Assembly (NCBI GenBank): GCA_937891165.1
Contig: CALAEX010000049.1
Coordinates: 1 to 26,233, forward strand
Direction: 5' to 3'
Length of the DNA stretch: 26,233 bases
Origin: an uncultured Lachnospiraceae bacterium
Lineage (GTDB): Bacteria; Bacillota; Clostridia; Lachnospirales; Lachnospiraceae
Below the pieces are notes generated by a model. It was given only the letters and a program-made list of their open reading frames with translations. It made no database searches and was not told the DNA's origin. Positions 15,278 to 22,988 of this stretch are shown in pieces; the stretch's first letter is position 1; every line of letters starts with the position of its first letter. The translations under genes and the position numbers were made by a program.

Positions 15278-17446
15278 TTAAGGGAGAAATAAATTTTTGT
15301 TTGATAAGGAATTTTTAATAGTTTTCTTAAATTGTGGATTAAGATTGTAAAGTTCCATAATTTCTTCATCTAATTCTTGATATAGACTGTTAATATTTTC
15401 TTCGGAATTTATTATACAGTCTACTTTTTTTATAATTTCCATTTGTTTAGATAAATCAATCATTGGTATTGGAAGTTGTTCTAAATGTGACCTTAGTAAT
15501 TTAACAGAGTTAAATTTTTTTGAAATATAATAAGTTGCTACGCTTGAGTTTAGTATTGCTAAAATATATTTCATATTAAGACCTTCAATTTGAGGAATAA
15601 GTATATTACAACTATTTAATGAAAGTGTTTGGGAATTATCATATGCAAATACAGGAACTTCGCTAATAAAACGATATAAAAGTTTTTCAGGAGAACGATA
15701 CATTTCAGTAGGAGCTACTTGTTGAAAATGTTCTGGTATAAATTGAATAAAATTATTAGATGGATTTATTTTATATCGTTGTATATCACTTCCTTTTAGT
15801 ATTACTTCATACCCAACATATTTTTCTGTTGTAATGTATTCTTTATTATTACCAGTTACAATTCCAAGAGCAAATTTTGCATTATCGTGTAAATATACAG
15901 CATTCTCAATCGTTGCAATTGCATTAAGGCATTCATGTTCATCATCAGACATATTAAATGATAATATAAAATTTCCAAATGTTCGTTGTTGTTTTATTAT
16001 AAATGTATCTTTTTCTGTATTAACTTTGCATCCAATGGTATTGTGTAGATAATTAAGTGTTATGCCTAAAATAATAGCGGGACATTGAACACCAGAGAAT
16101 ACATTTCCTAAAAAAGATATAAAATTAAAAGAACAGTTTTCAATTATCAATTTTCTGACTTCTATATGAGAAGCAACGCTTAAAATAGATTCTGGTAAAA
16201 TAAATGCCATAATACCATTAGTTTTTAACATAGAAATTGCTTTTTCAATAAAGAGGTCAAAAGATTCGGTTCCTTTTGGCTTAGCTGTACTATAGTAGGA
16301 AAGTAGATAATCTATTTCTTCTTTTTGGAATTCAAATCCCCATGGCGGATTACCTAAAATAATGTCAAATTTATTTGGAAAAGTATTTTTTAATGTATTG
16401 TCACAAATTAAATGAGAGTATATATCATTTTTAGTAAGTTTATGACATAATAGAAATATGGTGATACGAGCCAGTTGTATACTAATTTCATCTATGTCTT
16501 GTGCATATATGTTAGATATAGATATTCCTTTGTTTATAAGTCCAATTAAAAAATTTCCTGTTCCACAACAAGGGTCAAAAAAAGTTTTTGTAGATATATC
16601 TGTATGTTCAAATATATTTTCTAGTAAAGTGGTGACAGTCTTCATAGGTGTGTAATATGCTCCAGAAGATTTTCTTTGACTTAAATCTCTTAAAGAAATA
16701 TAGATGAATCCTAATGTATCTTCTGTAGGGATAAAAATTAAATTATAGTTTAAAAATTCATGCAAGTTTTCGAGTGAATTTTTTTCGATAATGGTAGTTC
16801 CTAGTAAATCTATAATAAGTGAATAAAAGGTTTCATTAATAGTAGAAGAATTAACAAGGTTAAGAAGAATATTAGAATCAAATTTTTTTAGTTCATAGCT
16901 TTGATAGTATAGTTGAATAGCAAAATTAGCTAATATTATTCTTAAATCTTGTTCTGTAATATTTTTATTTAATGATAAGATGTTTTCAATAATATTTTGA
17001 TTATGTATATTGTTAATATAGTCTTTATATAGGATTTTACCAGTAACATTTTTTTTATTTCTTCTACTTTTGAGACGGGGATCATTACCTAATTTCATTT
17101 GTTGTGAGAGGTTGATGATATATTGTTTATTAAAGAGTGTTCCATTATCTTCTGAAATAAGTTTACCAAGTCTAATCCAGTTTTTTGCTGTTGCAGTAGA
17201 TATAGATAGAATATTGCATACTTCTTGTAAAGAAAGTTGTTTTTTGTTATCTTCGATAATTACTAATTCGTTTTTTGTGCTTGTTTTTTTTATTCTAGCG
17301 TCTGTAGGTTTTTGAGCATCTTCTGGGATTAACCATACACCGCTAATCATAGTAGCACCATTGATACGTCCTTGTTCACATAATATTTGTATTCTACGTT
17401 TTGATAAATTGAATTTAATTGCAGCATCTGATACTGATATATACAT
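15278..17446 (-). CDS. N6-adenine DNA methyltransferase with N-terminal HTH domains (type II R-M)
   Basis: A 722-aa enzyme that would methylate adenine in its target site using S-adenosylmethionine. Motif I, DPCCGTGNF, is at 291-299 and the catalytic motif IV, NPPWGF, at 366-371, in the gamma-class order; the C-terminal third (LPIPMIDLSKQMEI region) resembles TaqI-type target-recognition domains. The N-terminus is unusual: residues 1-50 (ISVSDAAIKFNLSKRRIQIL, then GVWLIPEDA) form an excisionase/MerR-like helix-turn-helix, and a second HTH-like segment lies at about 70-110 (LSLQEVCNILSISTATAKNW). Start: the ATG at 17446, preceded by GGAGGA at 4 bases; the TTG four codons earlier overlaps the ribosome site itself. 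A perfect consensus promoter with an overlapping palindrome lies upstream, so the HTH part may repress its own gene. At 722 aa it could also be a type IIG-like enzyme, but no nuclease motif was seen in it. Confidence 0.88.
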   Translation of the reverse strand: MYISVSDAAIKFNLSKRRIQILCEQGRINGATMISGVWLIPEDAQKPTDARIKKTSTKNELVIIEDNKKQLSLQEVCNILSISTATAKNWIRLGKLISEDNGTLFNKQYIINLSQQMKLGNDPRLKSRRNKKNVTGKILYKDYINNIHNQNIIENILSLNKNITEQDLRIILANFAIQLYYQSYELKKFDSNILLNLVNSSTINETFYSLIIDLLGTTIIEKNSLENLHEFLNYNLIFIPTEDTLGFIYISLRDLSQRKSSGAYYTPMKTVTTLLENIFEHTDISTKTFFDPCCGTGNFLIGLINKGISISNIYAQDIDEISIQLARITIFLLCHKLTKNDIYSHLICDNTLKNTFPNKFDIILGNPPWGFEFQKEEIDYLLSYYSTAKPKGTESFDLFIEKAISMLKTNGIMAFILPESILSVASHIEVRKLIIENCSFNFISFLGNVFSGVQCPAIILGITLNYLHNTIGCKVNTEKDTFIIKQQRTFGNFILSFNMSDDEHECLNAIATIENAVYLHDNAKFALGIVTGNNKEYITTEKYVGYEVILKGSDIQRYKINPSNNFIQFIPEHFQQVAPTEMYRSPEKLLYRFISEVPVFAYDNSQTLSLNSCNILIPQIEGLNMKYILAILNSSVATYYISKKFNSVKLLRSHLEQLPIPMIDLSKQMEIIKKVDCIINSEENINSLYQELDEEIMELYNLNPQFKKTIKNSLSNKNLFLP

Positions 17447-17474
17447 GATATCCTCCAATAATATTAATGATTAT

Positions 17475-17503
17475 ATTATAGACTTTTAAACGAATAATGT
17501 CAA
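17475..17503 (-). promoter_or_regulatory. Perfect-consensus promoter of the methyltransferase gene
   Basis: Read on the minus strand: TTGACA (17503-17498), 17-base spacer, TATAAT (17480-17475), an exact match to the sigma-A consensus. The start codon lies 28 bases beyond the -10. Confidence 0.85.
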
Positions 17504-17510
17504 TGACATT
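17496..17510. promoter_or_regulatory. Palindromic operator candidate overlapping the methyltransferase -35
   Basis: AATGTCA-A-TGACATT is a perfect inverted repeat with 7-bp arms around one central base, and it covers the whole -35 box (17498-17503). A protein bound here would block RNA polymerase. The HTH part of the methyltransferase is the obvious candidate, by analogy with restriction-modification systems that self-regulate through HTH-bearing methyltransferases or C proteins. Binding is inferred. Confidence 0.6.
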
Positions 17511-17546
17511 AAGAGTATTTGGGCTAAAAGATAATTTTTAAATAAT

Positions 17547-17592
17547 AAAAAACTACCATTAGAAATAATAAAAATTTTAATGGTAGTTTTTT
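17547..17592. terminator. Bidirectional intrinsic terminator after guaA
   Basis: A 15-bp perfect stem, A-rich start then CTACCATTA (17547-17561) with TAATGGTAG then T-rich end (17578-17592), around a 16-base loop. A run on one side and T run on the other make it work in both directions. It ends transcription of the GMP synthase gene. Confidence 0.8.
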
Positions 17593-17619
17593 GTTAGTCT
17601 TAAAATAAATTTTTTGTTT

Positions 17620-18603
17620 TTATTCCCACTCAATGGTAGCAGGTCCTTTTGGACTTAAGTCGTATAATACACGACATACGTTAGGAACTTCTGCTAAAAT
17701 ACGGTCTGTGATTTTCTTTAATACAGCGTAGTCGATTTCTGGAACAGTAGCAGTCATCGCATCTACAGTATTGACAGCACGGATAATTACTGGCCAGTCA
17801 AAAACACGTTTACCATTACGCACACCAGTAGAACGAAAATCTGGTACTACAGTAAAGAATTGCCATACTTTGTCAGTAAGACCAGCATTATCAAATTCTT
17901 CTCTTAAGATAGCGTCAGATTCACGAAGAGAGTGAAGACGGTCTCTTGTAATAGCACCAGTACAACGAACACCAAGTCCTGGTCCTGGGAATGGCTGACG
18001 GTCAACCATAGAAACTGGAAGTCCAAGTGCTTTACCTACGACACGAACTTCGTCTTTGTATAATAATTTTACTGGTTCTACTAAACCTTCAAATTGCATA
18101 TCTTCAGGAAGTCCACCTACATTATGATGAGCTTTTACACCATCACTTTCTAAAATATCAGGGTAGATAGTGCCTTGTGCAAGGAAAGAAATACCTTCTA
18201 ATTTGCGAGCTTCTTCTTCAAATACACGAACAAATTCACCACCGATAATCTTTCTCTTTGTTTCTGGTTCTTCTACATCTACTAGTTTGTCTAAAAAACG
18301 GTCTGTAGCATCAATGTAAATGAGATTAGCATCTAACTGGTTACGGAATACTTCAACTACTTGTTCGCTTTCTCCTTTACGCATTAAACCATGATTTACA
18401 TGTACACAAACTAATTGCTTGCCAATTGCTTTGATTAAGAGAGCAGCAACAACAGAACTGTCTACACCACCGGATAATGCAAGTAATACTTTTTTGTCAC
18501 CTACTTGTGCACGAACAGCTGCAATTTGCTCTTCAATAAAAGCAGCAGCCAATTCAGGAGTGGTAATTCTTTCCATAGTATCTGGTCTTTTATTAGAATC
18601 CAT
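17620..18603 (-). CDS. guaA: GMP synthase ATP-pyrophosphatase subunit, no glutaminase domain
   Basis: A 327-aa protein that would amidate XMP to GMP using ATP and ammonia. The ATP-PPase P-loop LALSGGVDSS is at 41-50; HVNHGLMRKGE, the GTIYPD segment, RQPFPGPGLGVR and the C-terminal dimerisation end SPKGPATIEWE are all conserved. The usual bacterial GuaA is about 510-525 residues because an N-terminal class I glutamine amidotransferase is fused in front. Here that domain is absent, and the 176 bases upstream hold no remnant of it. The protein begins cleanly and has its own good promoter (18657-18685), so it is not a broken gene. The ammonia source must be a separate glutaminase subunit encoded elsewhere, as in the two-subunit archaeal enzyme, or free ammonium. 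AAAGGA lies 13 bases before the ATG, somewhat far. Confidence 0.93.
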   Translation of the reverse strand: MDSNKRPDTMERITTPELAAAFIEEQIAAVRAQVGDKKVLLALSGGVDSSVVAALLIKAIGKQLVCVHVNHGLMRKGESEQVVEVFRNQLDANLIYIDATDRFLDKLVDVEEPETKRKIIGGEFVRVFEEEARKLEGISFLAQGTIYPDILESDGVKAHHNVGGLPEDMQFEGLVEPVKLLYKDEVRVVGKALGLPVSMVDRQPFPGPGLGVRCTGAITRDRLHSLRESDAILREEFDNAGLTDKVWQFFTVVPDFRSTGVRNGKRVFDWPVIIRAVNTVDAMTATVPEIDYAVLKKITDRILAEVPNVCRVLYDLSPKGPATIEWE

Positions 18604-18656
18604 AATAATGAACCTATCCTTTCTTTATGAAATTTATGTGTTAGCTTCTTGTCGTT

Positions 18657-18685
18657 ATTATAATAAAAGTAAGAAAAGAAATCAA
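18657..18685 (-). promoter_or_regulatory. Sigma-A promoter of guaA
   Basis: Read on the minus strand: TTGATT (18685-18680), 17-base spacer, TATAAT (18662-18657). The untranslated leader is about 50 bases, too short for a purine riboswitch, and no riboswitch-like fold is evident. Confidence 0.75.
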
Positions 18686-18709
18686 TATTAGAATTAAGAA
18701 AAAGTTTAG

Positions 18710-18738
18710 TTGCTTTAGAGTTTTTAGTATAGTACAAT
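18710..18738 (+). promoter_or_regulatory. Sigma-A promoter of the zinc-ribbon/HTH protein
   Basis: TTGCTT (18710-18715), 17-base spacer, TACAAT (18733-18738). It is divergent from the guaA promoter, with only about 24 bases between the two -35 boxes, so the genes could share control. Confidence 0.65.
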
Positions 18739-18779
18739 AAAAAAAGAGGGAAAGGAAATAGGTTCGGAGGTGTGAAGGT

Positions 18780-19229
18780 ATGAATGAATTAACAAAACGT
18801 GAAGTAGAGTCGATTGTTTTATCAAGCAGACCGATAGTTTGTTCTAAATGTAAAGGGAAGTTATTCTATATAGGAAGTGGAAGGTATAAGTGCGAACGTT
18901 GTGAAAATGAAGTTATGGATGATTTTGGAAAGGTAAAAGCATTTCTAGAAGAAAATGGTCCATCAGCTGCTGTTGTCATTGCAGAAAGTACAGGTGTAAG
19001 AATTGATGTGATAGAATTCTTTTTAAAAAAGGGAAGATTGGAAATTATAGAAAATTCCAATTTTTATCTTAAGTGTGAAAAATGTGGATGTTCAATTCGA
19101 TATGGAAGATATTGTCCGCAGTGTGCAAAAGCATTATTAGGAGGGGTTAGGGCAGCCTTTCATGAAGATGTTGGAGAGTGTCCAAAAAATCCAGCTTCTA
19201 ATACAGATGCTAGAATGCGTTACTTTTAA
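18780..19229 (+). CDS. Zinc-ribbon / HTH protein of the YvyF-like flagellar-operon type
   Basis: A 149-aa cytoplasmic protein with two zinc-binding cysteine sets: C21-x2-C24 with C38-x2-C41, and C99-x2-C102 with C112-x2-C115. Between them residues 50-88 (VKAFLEENGPSAAVVIAEST, then IEFFLKKGRL) form a helix-turn-helix-like segment. This order is like proteins annotated as flagellar operon protein YvyF (TIGR03826-like), which is related to the transcriptional regulation of motility genes. No flagellar gene is near it here, so the role may differ. Start: ATG with CGGAGG 9 bases upstream. It has its own promoter and terminator, so it is monocistronic. Medium confidence in the family, low in the function. 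Confidence 0.75.
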   Translation: MNELTKREVESIVLSSRPIVCSKCKGKLFYIGSGRYKCERCENEVMDDFGKVKAFLEENGPSAAVVIAESTGVRIDVIEFFLKKGRLEIIENSNFYLKCEKCGCSIRYGRYCPQCAKALLGGVRAAFHEDVGECPKNPASNTDARMRYF

Positions 19230-19250
19230 AAGAAATAAGATAATACATAG

Positions 19251-19285
19251 GGCTGTGTTTCTAAAAAGAAACGCAGTCTTTTTTT
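19251..19285 (+). terminator. Intrinsic terminator after the zinc-ribbon gene
   Basis: A 12-bp stem, GGCTGTGTTTCT (19251-19262) with AGAAACGCAGTC (19267-19278), has two G-T wobbles and an AAAA loop and is followed by seven T. The transporter downstream must therefore have its own promoter in 19286-19383, where I see no clear one. Confidence 0.85.
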
Positions 19286-19383
19286 GCATAAATTTTATTA
19301 ATATACAGGGAATAGTTTTTTCTTGTTTTACAAAAAATGAGTATCAGATAGGGAATAGGAAAAATAGAGAGGAAATTTTTATT

Positions 19384-20736
19384 ATGCAAAGGGAACGATT
19401 AGGGAGCAGACTAGGATTTATTTTACTGAGTGCTGGATGTGCGATTGGTATTGGAAATGTGTGGAAGTTTCCATATATGGTGGGGCAGTATGGTGGTGGT
19501 GCTTTTGTTTTTATCTATTTATTTTTTCTTATAGTACTTGGTGTTCCTGTGCTGACAATGGAGTTTGCCGTTGGAAGAGCAGCTCAAAAAAGTCCAGTAA
19601 AGTTATATCAAGAGTTAGAGCCAAAGGGGAGTAAATGGCATTGGCATGGAATCGTAGCATTCTTTGGTAATTATATTTTATTAATGTTTTATACAAGTGT
19701 AGCAGGATGGTTGTTACACTATTTTGTAGATACTGTTAGTGGAAATTTTGTTGGCAAGGATGCAGCAGGAATTCGTTTAGCTTACGAATCAATGCTTGGA
19801 GAACCTGTTATATTGCTTTTTTTTGTAGGACTAGTGATTTTGTTGGCAATGATAGTTTGTTTCATTGGATTGCAAAATGGTTTAGAACGTATCACGAAAT
19901 GGATGATGCTTGCTTTGCTTGTGATTATGGTAGTATTAGCAGGAAATAGTATATTTATGGAGGGGAGTACAGAAGGACTAAAGTTTTATTTATTACCAGA
20001 TTTTACAAGAATGAGAGAGATAGGAATCGGTAATATTATTGTTGGAGCAATGAATCAAGCATTTTTCACATTAAGTCTAGGTATGGGAAGTATGGCAATA
20101 TTCGGAAGCTATATAGGAAAAGAACGTACTCTTTTTGGGGAAGCTGTTCATGTAGCAATACTAGATACGTTTGTAGCATTTGCGTCAGGACTTATTATAT
20201 TTCCTGCATGTATGGCTTATGGAGTACAAGTAGACAGTGGAAAAAGTTTGATATTCATCACATTACCAAATATATTCAATCATCTTCCCTTTGGAAGAGT
20301 TTGGGGCAGTTTGTTTTTTATATTTCTGTCGTTTGCAGCATTGTCTACAGTATTGGCAGTATTTGAAAACCTAGTCTCTTGTACGGTTGAATTGTTTGGC
20401 TGGGGAAGAAGAAAGGCGAGTCTTATCAATGGAATTGTTCTATTTTGTTTTTCCATTCCATGTGTACTAGGATTTAATGTATGGAAATCTGTACAACCAA
20501 TGGGTGTAGGAAGTAACATTATGGATTTTGAGGATTTTATTGTAAGTAGTCTGATTCTTCCCTTAGGCTCCTTAACTTTTGTATTGTTTTGTACAACAAG
20601 GTATGGCTGGGGTTGGGAAAACTTTATCAAAGAGGCAAACGAAGGAAAAGGATGGAAAATAGCACAATGGATGAGGGGCTATATGAGTTTTGTATTACCA
20701 ATTGTTTTACTTGTTATCTTTTTTATGGGAATATAA
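19384..20736 (+). CDS. NSS family Na+-dependent amino acid/neurotransmitter-type transporter
   Basis: A 450-aa protein of the SLC6/NSS family (LeuT fold), importing an amino acid or amine with Na+. The first helix is diagnostic: AGCAIGIGNVWKFPYMVGQ followed by GGGAFVF, holding the unwound substrate and Na+ site. The helix pattern then runs through FFTLSLGMGSMAIFGSY (TM6-like region) and FLSFAALSTVLAVFENLV (TM8 Na2-site region). About 11 helices fit the bacterial short form. The start is the ATG at 19384, because the SRLGFILLSAG start is standard and AGAGAGG lies upstream; the open frame continues to 19162 but would run through the previous gene and its terminator. Substrate unknown; the bacterial branch includes Leu, Tyr and Trp carriers. 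Confidence 0.93.
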   Translation: MQRERLGSRLGFILLSAGCAIGIGNVWKFPYMVGQYGGGAFVFIYLFFLIVLGVPVLTMEFAVGRAAQKSPVKLYQELEPKGSKWHWHGIVAFFGNYILLMFYTSVAGWLLHYFVDTVSGNFVGKDAAGIRLAYESMLGEPVILLFFVGLVILLAMIVCFIGLQNGLERITKWMMLALLVIMVVLAGNSIFMEGSTEGLKFYLLPDFTRMREIGIGNIIVGAMNQAFFTLSLGMGSMAIFGSYIGKERTLFGEAVHVAILDTFVAFASGLIIFPACMAYGVQVDSGKSLIFITLPNIFNHLPFGRVWGSLFFIFLSFAALSTVLAVFENLVSCTVELFGWGRRKASLINGIVLFCFSIPCVLGFNVWKSVQPMGVGSNIMDFEDFIVSSLILPLGSLTFVLFCTTRYGWGWENFIKEANEGKGWKIAQWMRGYMSFVLPIVLLVIFFMGI

Positions 20737-20750
20737 TTTGTGAGAGAGGT

Positions 20751-20778
20751 TTGCAATTTATAAGAAATAGTGTATAAT
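20751..20778 (+). promoter_or_regulatory. Candidate promoter of the polysaccharide cluster
   Basis: TTGCAA (20751-20756), 16-base spacer, perfect TATAAT (20773-20778), 50 bases before the first glycosyltransferase. The -35 has 4 of 6 matches. Confidence 0.6.
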
Positions 20779-20828
20779 AAATGAGCAAAAAGATTATAGA
20801 ATGAGTATTAATTAGGTAATAAAACGAT

Positions 20829-22034
20829 ATGGAAAAAACAGATAATAAAATAAAAAAAGCATTACTTACTACTACAGTAAGTGGATTTGTACCACAGTTT
20901 GAAATGAATAATGTAAAGATATTACAACAAATGGGGTATGAGGTTCATTATGCTTCTAATTTTAATAATATAAGTTATGGGTTTGATAACCATCGTTTAG
21001 ATGGTACTGGAATTGTTCGGCATCAAATTGATTATACACGTTCTCCGTTTCAAATAAAGGAGAATATAATAGCATATAAACAATTAAAAAAAGTATTAGA
21101 AGAAGAATCATTTTCACTGTTGCATTGTCATACTCCTGTTGCAGCAGTATTAGCACGTTTGGCAGTAAAATTAAATCATAAAACCGAAACAAAAGTAGTT
21201 TATACGGCACATGGCTTTCATTTTTATAAAGGTGCATCTTTAAAATATTGGTTGTTTTTTTATACGGTAGAGCGATTTTTAGCAAGCTTTACGGATGTAT
21301 TAATTACAATTAATAAAGAAGATTATAAAAGAGCAAAACATTTTTGTAAATGGAAAAAGACAAAGGTCAAATATATTCCAGGAGTTGGAATTGATACTAG
21401 TTATTGGAATGGAAAACTAGAAGAAAAAAAAGAAATGCGTTTGAAAACGAGAGAATCTTTTGGATTAACAGAACAAGAAGTGGCTTTTGTGAGTGTGGGT
21501 GAGTTAATTCCAAGAAAAAATCATAGTGAAGTAATTAAAGTATTAGCATCCATTGTGCAAGAAAGAGAAAATTTGCAATTACGTCCATTTCATTATTACA
21601 TTTGTGGTCAAGGGGATTTAAGAGAAGAATTAGAGCAGTTAATTAAGAAAGAAAAAATGGAAAATTATATTACTTTACTAGGATATCAAGAAGATGCTAG
21701 AATTGTTTTATTTGGCATGGATGCCTTTCTATTTCCATCTCTTCAAGAAGGATTACCAGTAGCAATGCTAGAGGCAGCAACGGTAGGTCTTCCGATTATT
21801 GCACGAAATGTCCGTGGAAATAGAGATGTCGTGAATTTCATTAATGCTAATTCACAAACAAAGATAAAAAGAAATCATTTATTTTCCTCTAGTAAAGAGT
21901 TAAAACATTACTTAATTAGCATATTAAAAGAGGATAAGCCGATTGATTTTGAAAAAAACAATATGGTAAATTTCGATGCGAAAATAATACAGAAAAAAAT
22001 GAAGAAAATTTATAGTGATTTACTTGATTCATAG
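20829..22034 (+). CDS. Family 4 glycosyltransferase (EpsD/CapM-like)
   Basis: A 401-aa GT-B fold retaining glycosyltransferase acting in the cytoplasm on a lipid-linked polysaccharide intermediate. The N-terminal acceptor domain carries the AHGFHFYKGA motif (H128) typical of the EpsD/CapM group; the C-terminal donor domain has VGELIPRKNH, then YICGQGDL, and the E-x7-E pair E307 to E315 in LQEGLPVAMLEA, which binds the nucleotide sugar. The ribosome site is weak (TAGGT, 20814-20818), so translation may be modest. First gene of a tightly spaced cluster with two GT2 genes and a Wzm-like permease; the pathway is export of a cell-surface polysaccharide. Donor sugar not predictable. Confidence 0.9.
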   Translation: MEKTDNKIKKALLTTTVSGFVPQFEMNNVKILQQMGYEVHYASNFNNISYGFDNHRLDGTGIVRHQIDYTRSPFQIKENIIAYKQLKKVLEEESFSLLHCHTPVAAVLARLAVKLNHKTETKVVYTAHGFHFYKGASLKYWLFFYTVERFLASFTDVLITINKEDYKRAKHFCKWKKTKVKYIPGVGIDTSYWNGKLEEKKEMRLKTRESFGLTEQEVAFVSVGELIPRKNHSEVIKVLASIVQERENLQLRPFHYYICGQGDLREELEQLIKKEKMENYITLLGYQEDARIVLFGMDAFLFPSLQEGLPVAMLEAATVGLPIIARNVRGNRDVVNFINANSQTKIKRNHLFSSSKELKHYLISILKEDKPIDFEKNNMVNFDAKIIQKKMKKIYSDLLDS

Positions 22035-22044
22035 GAGAACTGAG

Positions 22045-22971
22045 ATGGAATCTAATAAGAGAGAAAATAGCAGGAATAGAGTACAGGTGTTGCTTTCTAC
22101 TTATAATGGAGAACAATATGTGAAAGAGCAAATAGATAGTATTCTTCAACAAAGTGTTCAGGTAGAACTACTCATTAGAGATGATGGTTCGACGGATAAC
22201 ACGATTTCCATTTTACAAGAATATGAAAAGAATTATTCCAATATAAAAGTACATTATGGAGCAAATGTAGGTGTGATAGATAGCTTTTTTTCTTTAGTTT
22301 CTTTGGCAAATAAGGAAGATTTTTCTTATTTTGCACTTGCAGACCAAGATGATGTTTGGCTTCCTAATAAATTAAAAAGAGCCATTTGGTTGTTAGAGAA
22401 AAAAGGGGGTTTGGTATACTGTTCTGATAAAAAATTAGTAGATGAAAATTTGAACCCTCTTCCAACAGGGATTCTTTATAATAAAGTAAAAACAGAGTTT
22501 GGAAATGCATTAGTAGAAAATATGTGTACGGGGTGTACTTGTGTTATCAATAAAGAACTATTGAGTCTATTGCAAGTAGGAAAGCCAGAGTTTACAGTGA
22601 TGCATGATTTTTGGATTTATCTTGTAGGGACTTGTTTTGGAAAGGTAGTATATGATAAAAAATCGTATATTTTATATCGTCAACATGGAAATAATGAATT
22701 AGGAGCTGCTAGTTCTTTAATGGAGAGCTATAAGAGAAGAATTAAAAATTTTAGGAAGTATCGAGGGCAATTAACGAAGCAAGCCGCTTCTTTTTTGCGT
22801 ATTTATGGAGAAATTTTACCAGAGGATAAGAAAGAGTTACTGATAGATTTCTTAGAAAGTAAATATAATAAGGATAAAAGAAAAAAGATATTGAGAGAAA
22901 GAAAACTATTTCGTCAAAGAAAACAAGATATGTTTATTATGAGGCAGCTTTTAAGACTTAAGCTTTTATAA
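22045..22971 (+). CDS. Family 2 glycosyltransferase (rhamnosyltransferase-like)
   Basis: A 308-aa GT-A fold enzyme. QVLLSTYNGEQYVKEQIDSIL starts the domain, DDGSTD is at 46-51, and the metal/nucleotide motif ALADQDDVW has D100, D102 and D103; the MHDFWIYLV block follows. The ADQDD arrangement is common in bacterial rhamnosyltransferases of this family, though the donor is not proven. The start is ATG at 22045, with AGGAG (22033-22037) and a 10-base gap to the previous stop; the frame is open 10 codons further up but that start overlaps the GT4 gene without a ribosome site. The C-terminus (from about 225) is very basic, suggesting contact with the membrane. Confidence 0.9.
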   Translation: MESNKRENSRNRVQVLLSTYNGEQYVKEQIDSILQQSVQVELLIRDDGSTDNTISILQEYEKNYSNIKVHYGANVGVIDSFFSLVSLANKEDFSYFALADQDDVWLPNKLKRAIWLLEKKGGLVYCSDKKLVDENLNPLPTGILYNKVKTEFGNALVENMCTGCTCVINKELLSLLQVGKPEFTVMHDFWIYLVGTCFGKVVYDKKSYILYRQHGNNELGAASSLMESYKRRIKNFRKYRGQLTKQAASFLRIYGEILPEDKKELLIDFLESKYNKDKRKKILRERKLFRQRKQDMFIMRQLLRLKLL

Positions 22972-22988
22972 AATAATAGGATAAAAAG

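Noticed and set aside
17447..17458. TTG at 17458 as the methyltransferase start
   Set aside because: The codon overlaps the ribosome site GGAGGA itself; the ATG at 17446 has correct spacing.
19162..19383. Upstream extension of the NSS transporter to 19162
   Set aside because: It would run through the zinc-ribbon gene and a strong terminator; the conserved family start is at 19384.
22015..22044. Upstream ATG of the GT2 gene at 22015
   Set aside because: It overlaps the GT4 gene and lacks a ribosome site; ATG 22045 has AGGAG at normal distance.
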